Of a stretch of DNA of 49,838 nt, positions 8,171 through 16,444 are shown in pieces. The first letter of the stretch is position 1. Each line of letters opens with the position of its first letter. The notes beneath the pieces are model-generated. The model worked only from the letters and a program-made list of their open reading frames with translations, ran no database searches and had not been told where the DNA came from. Both the position numbers and the translations under genes were made by a program. The DNA is from Cytophagaceae bacterium. Its GTDB lineage: Bacteria > Bacteroidota > Bacteroidia > Cytophagales > Spirosomataceae. The stretch covers positions 1 to 49,838 of the forward strand of contig CANGCD010000002.1 of assembly GCA_947452215.1 (NCBI GenBank), in the 5' to 3' direction.

Positions 8171-9298
8171 ATGCGCTTTCAAGACATCCCCGGATTACAA
8201 CAAACCAAGAAACAATTGAGCCAATCTGTTCTCAACGAGCACATAGCACATGCCCAATTATTTCACGGACCTTATGGGGGTGCCCAATTAGCCATGGCCA
8301 TGGCATTTACCTCCTTTTTGTTTTGTACAAACCGACAAGGCGATGATGCTTGCGGGACCTGCCCCAGTTGCCAAAAAGTACACAAAGGCATACATCCCGA
8401 CATAGTTTATTTATTCCCAAGTGTTACCACCAAAAAAGTAAAAGAGGCTGAATCTGACGCATTCCTTCCCGAATGGCGTGGTTTCATCACAGGTTCACTC
8501 TTTCGCACCTTACCTGATTGGCTTTCCGCCATGGGGGCAGAAGGGAATAAACAGGGCAATATTCCCGTGGAAGAGACCCGTAAACTTCTTGGAAAAATTA
8601 GCTTAAAACCCTTTGAAGCACCTTTTAAAGTGGTTATCCTTTGGAATCCGGAATCCTTGAATTTATCCTCTGGAAACGCATTACTTAAAACGCTAGAAGA
8701 GCCCCCAAGCTCAACTTTATTTTTATTGGTTTGCTCAGATGCTCAAAAACTGCTCACAACCATACTTTCCAGAACCCAACGCATTGCCATTCAAGCCGTT
8801 GATGAAGCTTCTTTAGCCGAATTCCTCGTTAAAGAAACCGGCACAACACTCGAAAATGCACAAAATTTAGCCATCAGTTGCGAAGGAAATATCGCTTGGG
8901 CACTCGAAAAAGGTAAGTCGGAAAACTTGAGTACTTCCACATGGTTTGCCGACTGGATGCGTGCCGTATATCAAAAGAATTTAAGCAAATTGGTAGGCTT
9001 AGCGGACCAGTTTGATGGACTAGCAAAAGAAGATCAAAAAAGCTTATTAGAGTACGCATTGCACATTTTTCGTCAATGTTTATATCAAATTTCAGACGCT
9101 CCAAGTTTAATAAAAGCACTAGAAAAAGAGAAAGCATTCATTTCGAATTTCTCAAAGACCTTGAATCGAAAATCCATCGAGAAAATAAGTGAAAAAGTGT
9201 CCACAGCGCATTACCATCTCGAAAGAAATGGTCGGGCCAAAATGATTCATTTGGATTTATCTTTACAAATAATTCGCATCGCAAATGCCAGCAAATAG
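8171..9298 (+). CDS. holB: DNA polymerase III delta' subunit
   Basis: Part of the clamp loader complex that places the sliding clamp on DNA. The 375-residue reading starts MRFQDIPGLQQTKKQL, the usual N-terminus of HolB/DnaX-like proteins; the listed ORF start 54 bases upstream overlaps the preceding gene and adds unrelated residues. A P-loop position is present but degenerate (HGPYGGAQLAMA, about 32-43), as expected of a non-hydrolysing delta' subunit, followed by a zinc-type cysteine cluster (ACGTCPSC). The motif ALLKTLEEPPSSTLFLL and the sensor SRTQR are conserved. It overlaps hemC by 14 bases, so translation of the two is probably coupled. Confidence 0.92.
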   Translation: MRFQDIPGLQQTKKQLSQSVLNEHIAHAQLFHGPYGGAQLAMAMAFTSFLFCTNRQGDDACGTCPSCQKVHKGIHPDIVYLFPSVTTKKVKEAESDAFLPEWRGFITGSLFRTLPDWLSAMGAEGNKQGNIPVEETRKLLGKISLKPFEAPFKVVILWNPESLNLSSGNALLKTLEEPPSSTLFLLVCSDAQKLLTTILSRTQRIAIQAVDEASLAEFLVKETGTTLENAQNLAISCEGNIAWALEKGKSENLSTSTWFADWMRAVYQKNLSKLVGLADQFDGLAKEDQKSLLEYALHIFRQCLYQISDAPSLIKALEKEKAFISNFSKTLNRKSIEKISEKVSTAHYHLERNGRAKMIHLDLSLQIIRIANASK

Positions 9299-10220
9299 AC
9301 CTATTCGAATTGGGACACGAAATTCCGCCTTAGCTATGTGGCAAGCAAGGTATATCGCTGGTTTATTGGAACAAGCCGGACACGCCGTTGAAATCATTGA
9401 TATCGTAACCATTGGAGATAAAATATTAGACCGATCTCTTTCTAAAATTGGAGCGAAAGGGGTTTTTACAGAAGAATTGGAAACCATGCTTCGGAACGGA
9501 GAAATTGACATAGCCCAACATTCCGCAAAGGATTTGCCATCTACATTGGCAGAAGACCTTCCTTTAATTGCCTTCACCAAGCGTGAGGCAGCGCATGACG
9601 TTGTCTTAAGTTTGAATCCGGACTTCCGACTCTCATCCAAAATGGGAGGTGTTGTAGGAACGTCTAGTACACGTCGACGCGCCATGTTGGCAAAAGAATT
9701 CCCACAACACCAACTTGTTGAGATGCGTGGAAACCTTCAGACAAGATTAGAAAAATTACAGCGTGGAGCCTGTGATGCTATGCTATTAGCTTATGCGGGA
9801 GTTCATCGCATGGGAATGGAAGAATACATTGTGGAACATTTGGACCTCGACAGGTTTACACCAGCAGTTGGACAAGGTTCTGTAGCGATTCAATGTTCAT
9901 CTCAACTCGCATCAGAATTACAAACAGCTATTCGCAATATATGCAACGATGTCGCCACAGAAACCTGTTTGTTGGCAGAAAGGCATTTACTAGCCCAATT
10001 GGATGGGGGCTGTAGTGTCCCGGTGTTTGGCCATGCCAAATTGCATCCAGATGGAATTGCATTGAAGGGAGGCGTATTAGGTTTACAAGGAGAAGTTGAA
10101 ATGTACGCAAGCGCAATCGGCTATGATCCCCAAAATGTAGGTATGAAGGTCGCTCAAGATTTGATTGAACAAGGAGCTCAAAAGCTACTACAAGACATTA
10201 GGAAACAGTTAGCATCATGA
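9285..10220 (+). CDS. hemC: Hydroxymethylbilane synthase (porphobilinogen deaminase)
   Basis: Joins four porphobilinogens into hydroxymethylbilane in heme synthesis. The 311 residues contain RIGTRNSALAMWQA (about 8-21), the catalytic Asp in QHSAKDLPS (Asp about 83), the phosphate/propionate-binding GTSSTRRRAML (about 125-135) and the cofactor-carrying Cys in LDGGCSVPV (Cys about 243), to which the dipyrromethane is attached. All key residues are present and the length is normal. The start overlaps the end of holB by 14 bases, and the stop overlaps the next ATG as ATGA. The partner gene hemD is about 20 kb away. Confidence 0.97.
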   Translation: MPANRPIRIGTRNSALAMWQARYIAGLLEQAGHAVEIIDIVTIGDKILDRSLSKIGAKGVFTEELETMLRNGEIDIAQHSAKDLPSTLAEDLPLIAFTKREAAHDVVLSLNPDFRLSSKMGGVVGTSSTRRRAMLAKEFPQHQLVEMRGNLQTRLEKLQRGACDAMLLAYAGVHRMGMEEYIVEHLDLDRFTPAVGQGSVAIQCSSQLASELQTAIRNICNDVATETCLLAERHLLAQLDGGCSVPVFGHAKLHPDGIALKGGVLGLQGEVEMYASAIGYDPQNVGMKVAQDLIEQGAQKLLQDIRKQLAS

Positions 10221-11119
10221 AAAAAACCATTCTTATCACGGGATCGAATGGCCTGCTTGGGCAAAAATTAGTCGACTTACTCAGCAAAGCGGCTGGGGTA
10301 AATTTAATCGCAACGGCACGCGGTGAAAATCGATTGCCAAACCAAGATGGATATACGTATCAATCATTGGATATTACAGACCCTAAAGCTGTAGAAGATG
10401 TTTTCACGACCTATAAACCCCATATTGTTATCCATACGGCGGCAATGACAAATGTGGACACCTGTGAAAGTGATCGCTTAGGGTGCGAAGCACTGAATGT
10501 CAAAGCTGTGGAATACATCGTGTCGGCCTGCGCTAAACATCAGAGCTTTTTATGTCATTTATCGACTGATTTCATTTTCGATGGAGAGGCAGGTCCCTAT
10601 GACGAGGATGCAATCCCAAACCCTATCTCGGTGTATGGTGAAAGCAAACTAAAAGCGGAACAAATCATTCAAGCCTCCTCAATTCGTTGGGCCATTGCGC
10701 GCACCGTCTTGGTTTTTGGCATAGTTCCCGACATGAGCCGAACCAACATCATACTATGGGTCAAAAAATCACTCGAGGAAGGCAAACAAATTAATGTTGT
10801 AACGGATCAATTTAGAACCCCTACACTTGCCGAAGATCTAGCCATAGGTTGTTGGCTCATCGCCCAACATGAAGCTGAGGGAATATTTAACATTTCCGGT
10901 GAGGAATTATTAACACCTTACGAAATGGCAATCAAAACTGCTGAATTCTATCATTTACCCAAAGATTTAATTAAGCCTGCGGATTCGTCCACCTTCTCAC
11001 AACCTGCCAAAAGACCCCCTCGAACAGGTTTTATATTAACGAAGGCGAAGAGCATCTTAGGCTACAAACCTAGAACATTCAGTGAAGGTATCGCTTTGAT
11101 GGCAACACAAATCAAATAA
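10217..11119 (+). CDS. SDR family oxidoreductase, dTDP-4-dehydrorhamnose reductase-like
   Basis: An extended short-chain dehydrogenase of 300 residues. It has a Rossmann nucleotide-binding loop TGSNGLLGQ (about 8-16), a Ser/Thr site STDFIFDG, the catalytic pair in YGESKLKAE and a RTVLVFG stretch, in the pattern of RfbD, which makes dTDP-L-rhamnose. No rfbA, rfbB or rfbC is near, so the exact substrate is open; a MAT2B-like or other nucleotide-sugar role is possible. The start codon overlaps the hemC stop, so it is the last gene of the operon and ends at a strong hairpin terminator shared with obgE. Confidence 0.78.
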   Translation: MKKTILITGSNGLLGQKLVDLLSKAAGVNLIATARGENRLPNQDGYTYQSLDITDPKAVEDVFTTYKPHIVIHTAAMTNVDTCESDRLGCEALNVKAVEYIVSACAKHQSFLCHLSTDFIFDGEAGPYDEDAIPNPISVYGESKLKAEQIIQASSIRWAIARTVLVFGIVPDMSRTNIILWVKKSLEEGKQINVVTDQFRTPTLAEDLAIGCWLIAQHEAEGIFNISGEELLTPYEMAIKTAEFYHLPKDLIKPADSSTFSQPAKRPPRTGFILTKAKSILGYKPRTFSEGIALMATQIK

Positions 11120-11120
11120 A

Positions 11121-11148
11121 AAAAGGTCGTCCATTGAGACGACCTTTT
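11121..11148. terminator. Bidirectional terminator between the RfbD-like gene and obgE
   Basis: AAAAGGTCGTC (11121-11131), a 6-base loop and GACGACCTTTT (11138-11148) form an 11-base perfect stem with A and T runs on either side. It begins 2 bases after one stop codon and ends 21 bases from the other, so it can end both convergent transcripts. Confidence 0.88.
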
Positions 11149-11168
11149 TCAGGTAATTATTTCATGCT

Positions 11169-12248
11169 TTACTCCTCCTCCGTTTGGGAATTGATATCCA
11201 AAGGTGCTTGTGGAATAATTTGAATGGAACTTTCAACTTGCTTAGCAACATCCTTGTTCTCCTCTTGCAAGGTTTCCCAAAGTAAATCCTTCAATTCTTG
11301 AATACCCGTATTGGTAACCGAAGAAATGAAAACTAAAGGTAGATCTTTGGGAAGGCTCTCGCGCATTTCCTCTTCCATTTCAGGAATGGATAGATCCATT
11401 TTAGAGACTACGAGAACACGACGTTTATGAAGTAATTCGGGGTTGTATTTTTCTAATTCACCTACGAGAATTTGGTATTCATCGCCCCAATTTTCCGTAT
11501 CCGAAGGAATCAAGAAACATAGAATTGAATTCCGCTCGATATGACGCAAAAAGCGTAAGCCGAGGCCTTTGCCTTCAGCAGCCCCTTCGATAATCCCAGG
11601 AATATCGGCTACCACAAAGGATTTATAATCCCGGTACGCGACCACTCCCAAATTAGGCACTAAGGTTGTAAATGGATAATCCGCAATCTCAGGTTTAGCA
11701 GCAGAAAGTACAGATAAAAGGGTGGATTTACCAGCATTCGGGAAACCAACTAATCCAACATCCGCTAACACTTTTAATTCCATAATGACCCAACGCTCGA
11801 GACCCGCTTCACCGGGCTGCGCGTGTCGAGGGGATTGGTTCGTGGAAGACTTAAAATGGGTATTCCCTAAGCCACCCCGTCCACCAGGTATTAACAATAC
11901 TTTTTGACCTTCTTCGGTGACTTCGGCAAGAAATTCATTGGTTTCGGCATCCTTCACAATGGTTCCGAGGGGAACTTCGATGTAGATATCTTCCCCTTCT
12001 AAACCAGACCGACGACCACCTTCGCCCCCTTTACCATTATCGGCAATAATATGTTTTTGAAATTTCAAGTGGAGCAAAGTCCAGTGTTGGCTATTTCCGA
12101 CAATATAGACATGTCCTCCCCGACCGCCATCACCGCCATCCGGACCGCCTTTGGGAACGTGTTTTTCTCTTCTAAAGTGCGAAGATCCACTTCCCCCACG
12201 CCCTGAACGTAAGTTGATTTTAACGTAATCAATGAAATTTGATGTCAT
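11169..12248 (-). CDS. obgE: Obg/CgtA GTPase
   Basis: Essential ribosome-associated GTPase acting in 50S assembly and stress signalling. The 359 residues show the Gly-rich Obg fold at the N-terminus ([20 protein letters not shown], about 15-34; [11 protein letters not shown]), then a G domain with P-loop [11 protein letters not shown] (about 168-178), switch motif DIPGIIEGA and VVSKMDL as the guanine-specificity motif. The C-terminal tail is short and acidic (NSQTEEE), a common variable ending. It lies downstream of adk on the same strand, separated by 97 bases filled by heptamer repeats. Confidence 0.96.
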   Translation of the reverse strand: MTSNFIDYVKINLRSGRGGSGSSHFRREKHVPKGGPDGGDGGRGGHVYIVGNSQHWTLLHLKFQKHIIADNGKGGEGGRRSGLEGEDIYIEVPLGTIVKDAETNEFLAEVTEEGQKVLLIPGGRGGLGNTHFKSSTNQSPRHAQPGEAGLERWVIMELKVLADVGLVGFPNAGKSTLLSVLSAAKPEIADYPFTTLVPNLGVVAYRDYKSFVVADIPGIIEGAAEGKGLGLRFLRHIERNSILCFLIPSDTENWGDEYQILVGELEKYNPELLHKRRVLVVSKMDLSIPEMEEEMRESLPKDLPLVFISSVTNTGIQELKDLLWETLQEENKDVAKQVESSIQIIPQAPLDINSQTEEE

Positions 12249-12253
12249 ATTTT

Positions 12254-12295
12254 AGTCATTAGTCGGCAGTCCGAAGTCAAAAGTCCGGAGTCATT
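12254..12295 (+). repeat. Six degenerate 7-base tandem repeats (AGTCnnn)
   Basis: The units AGTCATT, AGTCGGC, AGTCCGA, AGTCAAA, AGTCCGG and AGTCATT follow each other without a gap. The first four bases are invariant and the last three vary. The tract starts 6 bases upstream of the obgE start codon (as read on the minus strand). Confidence 0.9.
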
Positions 12296-12310
12296 TCAAA
12301 CACCTCCTAC

Positions 12311-12353
12311 CTCTTAACTCTTAGTTCTTAGTTCTTAGTTAACTCTTACTTCT
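12311..12353 (+). repeat. Second heptamer tract (YTCTTAR)
   Basis: The units CTCTTAA, CTCTTAG, TTCTTAG, TTCTTAG are contiguous (12311-12338); after one extra T the same pattern continues in shifted phase as TAACTCT and TACTTCT to 12353, reaching into the adk stop codon. It lies 15 bases from the first heptamer tract but has a different unit. Confidence 0.85.
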
Positions 12354-12918
12354 TTTCAACAATGGAAACGATTTGTCCGTAAATTTCCTCGATTTCACCA
12401 ACTCCATTAATGCTAGTAAATTTACCTTGTTGGGCATAAAAATCGGCCACAGGAGCTGTTTTTTCAGTATATTCTTGAACACGCTTTCGGATTAAATCTT
12501 CATTTTGATCATCCGGACGTCCCGATGTTTTACCACGAGATAGTAAACGTTGCGTCAATTCTTCCTCTTCTACTTCCAAAGCAATCATTTGTTGGATACT
12601 CACGTTATGTTGAGCCAATAAGGTATCCAAAGCTCCTGCTTGAGCAACTGTACGCGGGAAGCCATCGAAGATAAATCCAGCAGCAGATTTATTTTCATTT
12701 AATTTGTTGTCAATCATCCCGATTACCACAGCATCCGGAACTAAAATCCCTTGATCCATCAATTTCTTGGCTTCCAAACCTAAGCTTGTTCCTGCAGAAA
12801 TTTCCGCACGCAATAAATCACCTGTAGATAAGTGAATTAACCCATATTGCTCAATCAATTTCGCCGATTGAGTTCCTTTCCCTGCGCCTGGAGGGCCAAA
12901 CAATACTAAGTTTAACAT
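12346..12918 (-). CDS. adk: Adenylate kinase
   Basis: Catalyses ATP + AMP to 2 ADP. From the ATG at 12918 the protein has 190 residues with P-loop GPPGAGKGT (about 8-16), an AMP-binding stretch STGDLLRAE, FDGFPRTVAQA and the LID segment SRGKTSGRPDDQNE. The LID is the short form without the zinc cysteines. The listed ORF starts 66 bases earlier, but those residues do not belong to the family, so 12918 or the in-frame ATG at 12924 is preferred. A TACCTTTG promoter core lies about 23 bases upstream, which also excludes the longer start. Confidence 0.95.
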   Translation of the reverse strand: MLNLVLFGPPGAGKGTQSAKLIEQYGLIHLSTGDLLRAEISAGTSLGLEAKKLMDQGILVPDAVVIGMIDNKLNENKSAAGFIFDGFPRTVAQAGALDTLLAQHNVSIQQMIALEVEEEELTQRLLSRGKTSGRPDDQNEDLIRKRVQEYTEKTAPVADFYAQQGKFTSINGVGEIEEIYGQIVSIVEKK

Positions 12919-12946
12919 AATCATTTTGTTAAATAAATGCAAAAGA

Positions 12947-12954
12947 CAAAGGTA
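12947..12954 (-). promoter_or_regulatory. Promoter core for adk
   Basis: The minus strand reads TACCTTTG, matching TAnnTTTG, about 23 bases before the adk start. No clear TTTG is seen at the usual distance upstream, so support rests on the core only. Confidence 0.45.
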
Positions 12955-13106
12955 AGGAAAGCTAAGAGATTTACCTATGTTCAATTCGCTAATTACCTGA
13001 TTATTAAGAAATAATGACCATTTAAAAAATATTTACATTTTTTTAAAAAAAAATCATAAAACAGAGTAGCACAGAATGAAATATTTTATATATTGGACCC
13101 ACAAAG

Positions 13107-13131
13107 TCGACGAAATCTGTTTTTTCGTCGA
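13107..13131 (+). promoter_or_regulatory. Hairpin in the susC-like leader
   Basis: TCGACGAAA (13107-13115) and TTTCGTCGA (13123-13131) form a perfect 9-base stem with a 7-base loop, ending 23 bases before the start codon. There is no T run after it, so it looks like a leader structure rather than a terminator. It may affect translation or mRNA stability. Confidence 0.5.
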
Positions 13132-13154
13132 TTATCACTCAAACCTCTTATTTT

Positions 13155-16100
13155 ATGAAAAACAATTTCTACGTAAGCAGAGTGGTCTTTCTAATGGCTT
13201 TCATGTTAACCTTATCATGGGTTGCCTTTGGTCAAGACCGAAAAGTTACGGGTAGTATCCAAGACGCGAATGGCGGTGGTATTCCCGGTGTTTCTGTTGC
13301 AGTAAAAGGTACCTCAACAGGTACAACAACAGATGGAAATGGAGCTTTCTCCATTAATGTAAAAAGCGGTAACGCTGAATTAGTCATTACTTCGGTAGGC
13401 TATGTATCAAAAAGCGTTGCAGTTGGAAACCGTACATCCATTACAGTTAAGTTGGATGAAGACGTTAGCCAATTGAGCGAGGTCGTTGTGACAGGTTACT
13501 CATCCCAACGTAAAAAAGACATTACGGGAGCGGTATCGGTTGTAGGTGCAAAAGAACTGAATGCAGTTCCTACGGCATCCGTGACTCAAATGTTACAAGG
13601 TCGTGCCTCAGGTGTTACAGTGGGTAATGACAACTCACCAGGTGGTGGTACGATGGTTCGTATCCGTGGTTTTGGTTCGATCAACAATAACTCCCCTTTA
13701 TATGTCATTGATGGCGTTCCTACACAAGGTACATTGAACCAGATTAACCCAGCGGATATCGAGTCCATGCAGGTATTGAAGGATGCGTCTGCAGCCTCTA
13801 TCTATGGTGCTCGTGCTGCGAATGGGGTTGTGATCATCACAACAAAACGTGGTGGAGAAGGAGAACCCAAAATTAACTTCGATATGTATACAGGAACTCA
13901 AGATGTTGGTAAAACACTTGATTTGTTGAATACGAAAGAATTAGGACAATACTACTACGAATCTGAAATAGGTGCTGGAAAGCCTGCAGGAACATCTCCT
14001 TCGGCACAATACCGTTTCGGTGCTGATGGTTCTCAGACGATTGCGGATTACATTTATCCAAACGTCTATGGAGAGCTTCCAGCTAATTACACGTACACGA
14101 ATGATATTGCAGATCCTAACTTAGGGAAAACAGCATTCAACATTACGAAAGCGAATAAAGAAGGTACAGATTGGCAACATGCGATTTTTGGACCAGCTAA
14201 AATTTCCAACTATCAATTAGGCGCAACGGGTGGATCGAAAAATGGCAAATATGCTATTTCCGCAAGTTATTTCAACCAAGATGGTATTTTGAAATACACA
14301 GGTTATTCACGTTACTCGGTTCGTGCGAATACAGAGTTCAAGCGTGGAAAATTAACGTTTGGAGAAAACTTCACAGTAACGTACGATGAAAAAATCGGGG
14401 TTCCAGCAGGAAACAATAACGAATCAAATCCAATTTCTTTTGCGATTCGTGTTCAACCGATTATCCCAGTATTTGACATCACAGGCGGTCCACGAGGATT
14501 AGGCGGAACAAACACATCTGATTTAAATGGATTTGCAGGTTCAAGAGGTTCTAACTTAGGTAATGCACCAAACCCATTGGCTCGCCAATGGAGAGAGAAA
14601 GATAACCCATTAAAAGGTTCTCACATCTTCGGTAACGTGTTTACTGAAATTGAATTGATTAAAGACTTAAAAGCTCGTACGAGTTTAGGTTTTGAATACA
14701 ACAACTATAACCAATCGGTGTATTTAAACCGTGATATTGAAGCAGCTGAGCCTCGTTCATCAAACAGCTTAACGGTTTCCAATAGCTATGACCGTACGGT
14801 TACTTGGTTTAATACGTTGAATTACAATAAGACCTTAGGCGATCATACCGTCAATGTTTTAGTAGGTACTGAATCCGTTTCTACCTATGGGTTTGGTTTC
14901 AATGCTGCACGTTCAAACTTTGCGTTTGATGATTTATCTTACCGCTATTTGAACAATGGTTCTGCCGCAGGTCTTTCTAATGCAGGTTCAGGCGCAACTA
15001 TTACTGCCTTATTTTCGCAATTCGGAAAAGTTAACTATGCATACAAAGATTTATTGTTAGCTGACTTTACGATTCGTCGTGATGGTTCATCTCGTTTTGC
15101 ACCGGATTATCGTTATGGTATCTTCCCTGCATTCTCATTGGGAGCTCGCTTAACAGAATTGGCTTTCATGAAGGATCTTACATTCGTAAATGAATTAAAA
15201 GTTCGTGGAGGTTGGGGTAAAACGGGTAATCAGTTAATTCCAAACGTATACAATGCTTACACATTATATACTCCAAATCCGGATAACAACGCATACGATA
15301 TTTCAGGATCTGGTAACTCGATTGCGACTGGTTTCGATATCGCACAATTTGGTAACACAAATGGTCGTTGGGAAACAAATACATCAACAAACATTGGTGT
15401 GGATGCGAGTTTCTGGAATAATAAATTGGATGTTAACTTAGACTGGTACACACGTACAACATCCGATATGTTAACACAGGTGCCTATCCCAAAAACAGCT
15501 GGTACGGCAACAATTCCTTATGTAAATATTGGTGAAGTAAATAACACAGGTATTGACATCAACGTGACTTACCGCGATCAAATTGGTGATTTGCGTTACA
15601 GCATCACAGGTCAATATAGCCAATACAAAAACAATGTAGTTAAGTTGAATGATGACCCGAATGCAACTGTATTTGGTTTCTCAACTCGACTTCCTGCAAT
15701 TTCTGTTACAAAAGCAGGATTGCCAATCGCAAGTTTCTACGGTTACATTGTGGACGGTGTAATCAAAGACGATGCAGAGGCAGCTGCTGCTCCTAAATTC
15801 GGATCATATACACGTGCGGGTGTATTTAAATTCCGTGATGTGAATGGGGACGGTGTTATTACTGCTGCAGATAAAACAATCATCGGTAACCCTCACCCAG
15901 ATTTCACTTATGGTATCAACGTGAATCTTGGGTATAAAAACTGGGATTTAACCGTATTTGCGCAAGGTGTTCAAGGTAACGAGTTATTCAACTACCAAAA
16001 ATACTGGACGGACTTCAACACATTCCAAGGTAACCGTTCAAAAGACATGTTATACAACTCTTGGAAGAAACAAGGAGATGTAGCATTGCTTCCACGTTTG

Positions 16101-16409
16101 AACTCAAATGATGGAACGAGTCAGCAAATCTCGTCATACTTCGTAGAAGATGGATCTTACATGCGAATCAAGAATATTCAATTAACCTATACGGTTCCTA
16201 AAGTATTCTTAAGCAAGATTAAATTAAGCTCTTTACAAGTGTATGTACAAGGTCAAAACTTGTTCACATTCACGAAATACAAAGGCTTGGATCCAGACGT
16301 CAACTTGAGAGCTTCGGGTAATGATAACCAAGATATCCATATGGGTATCGATGAAGGTGCATTCCCAGTTGCTAAATCATACAATGTTGGTTTAAGAGTA
16401 GGATTTTAA
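13155..16409 (+). CDS. SusC/RagA-type TonB-dependent outer membrane transporter
   Basis: Outer membrane barrel that imports a glycan or peptide with a SusD-type lid. The 1084 residues start with a signal peptide (cleavage likely after AFG, about 26), a carboxypeptidase-like regulatory domain (about 29-110, VTGSIQDANGGGIPGV), a TonB-box-like stretch (SEVVVTGYSSQRKKD), a plug (about 115-230; LQGRASGV, IRGFGSINNNSPLYVIDG) and a 22-strand type barrel ending in the aromatic GLRVGF. It is followed after 35 bases by its SusD partner. No glycoside hydrolase, peptidase, ECF sigma, FecR or hybrid sensor gene is nearby, so the substrate cannot be told. Confidence 0.95.
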   Translation: MKNNFYVSRVVFLMAFMLTLSWVAFGQDRKVTGSIQDANGGGIPGVSVAVKGTSTGTTTDGNGAFSINVKSGNAELVITSVGYVSKSVAVGNRTSITVKLDEDVSQLSEVVVTGYSSQRKKDITGAVSVVGAKELNAVPTASVTQMLQGRASGVTVGNDNSPGGGTMVRIRGFGSINNNSPLYVIDGVPTQGTLNQINPADIESMQVLKDASAASIYGARAANGVVIITTKRGGEGEPKINFDMYTGTQDVGKTLDLLNTKELGQYYYESEIGAGKPAGTSPSAQYRFGADGSQTIADYIYPNVYGELPANYTYTNDIADPNLGKTAFNITKANKEGTDWQHAIFGPAKISNYQLGATGGSKNGKYAISASYFNQDGILKYTGYSRYSVRANTEFKRGKLTFGENFTVTYDEKIGVPAGNNNESNPISFAIRVQPIIPVFDITGGPRGLGGTNTSDLNGFAGSRGSNLGNAPNPLARQWREKDNPLKGSHIFGNVFTEIELIKDLKARTSLGFEYNNYNQSVYLNRDIEAAEPRSSNSLTVSNSYDRTVTWFNTLNYNKTLGDHTVNVLVGTESVSTYGFGFNAARSNFAFDDLSYRYLNNGSAAGLSNAGSGATITALFSQFGKVNYAYKDLLLADFTIRRDGSSRFAPDYRYGIFPAFSLGARLTELAFMKDLTFVNELKVRGGWGKTGNQLIPNVYNAYTLYTPNPDNNAYDISGSGNSIATGFDIAQFGNTNGRWETNTSTNIGVDASFWNNKLDVNLDWYTRTTSDMLTQVPIPKTAGTATIPYVNIGEVNNTGIDINVTYRDQIGDLRYSITGQYSQYKNNVVKLNDDPNATVFGFSTRLPAISVTKAGLPIASFYGYIVDGVIKDDAEAAAAPKFGSYTRAGVFKFRDVNGDGVITAADKTIIGNPHPDFTYGINVNLGYKNWDLTVFAQGVQGNELFNYQKYWTDFNTFQGNRSKDMLYNSWKKQGDVALLPRLNSNDGTSQQISSYFVEDGSYMRIKNIQLTYTVPKVFLSKIKLSSLQVYVQGQNLFTFTKYKGLDPDVNLRASGNDNQDIHMGIDEGAFPVAKSYNVGLRVGF

Positions 16410-16444
16410 TTAGAGATATCATTTGAAAATAAATCAGATATAAA

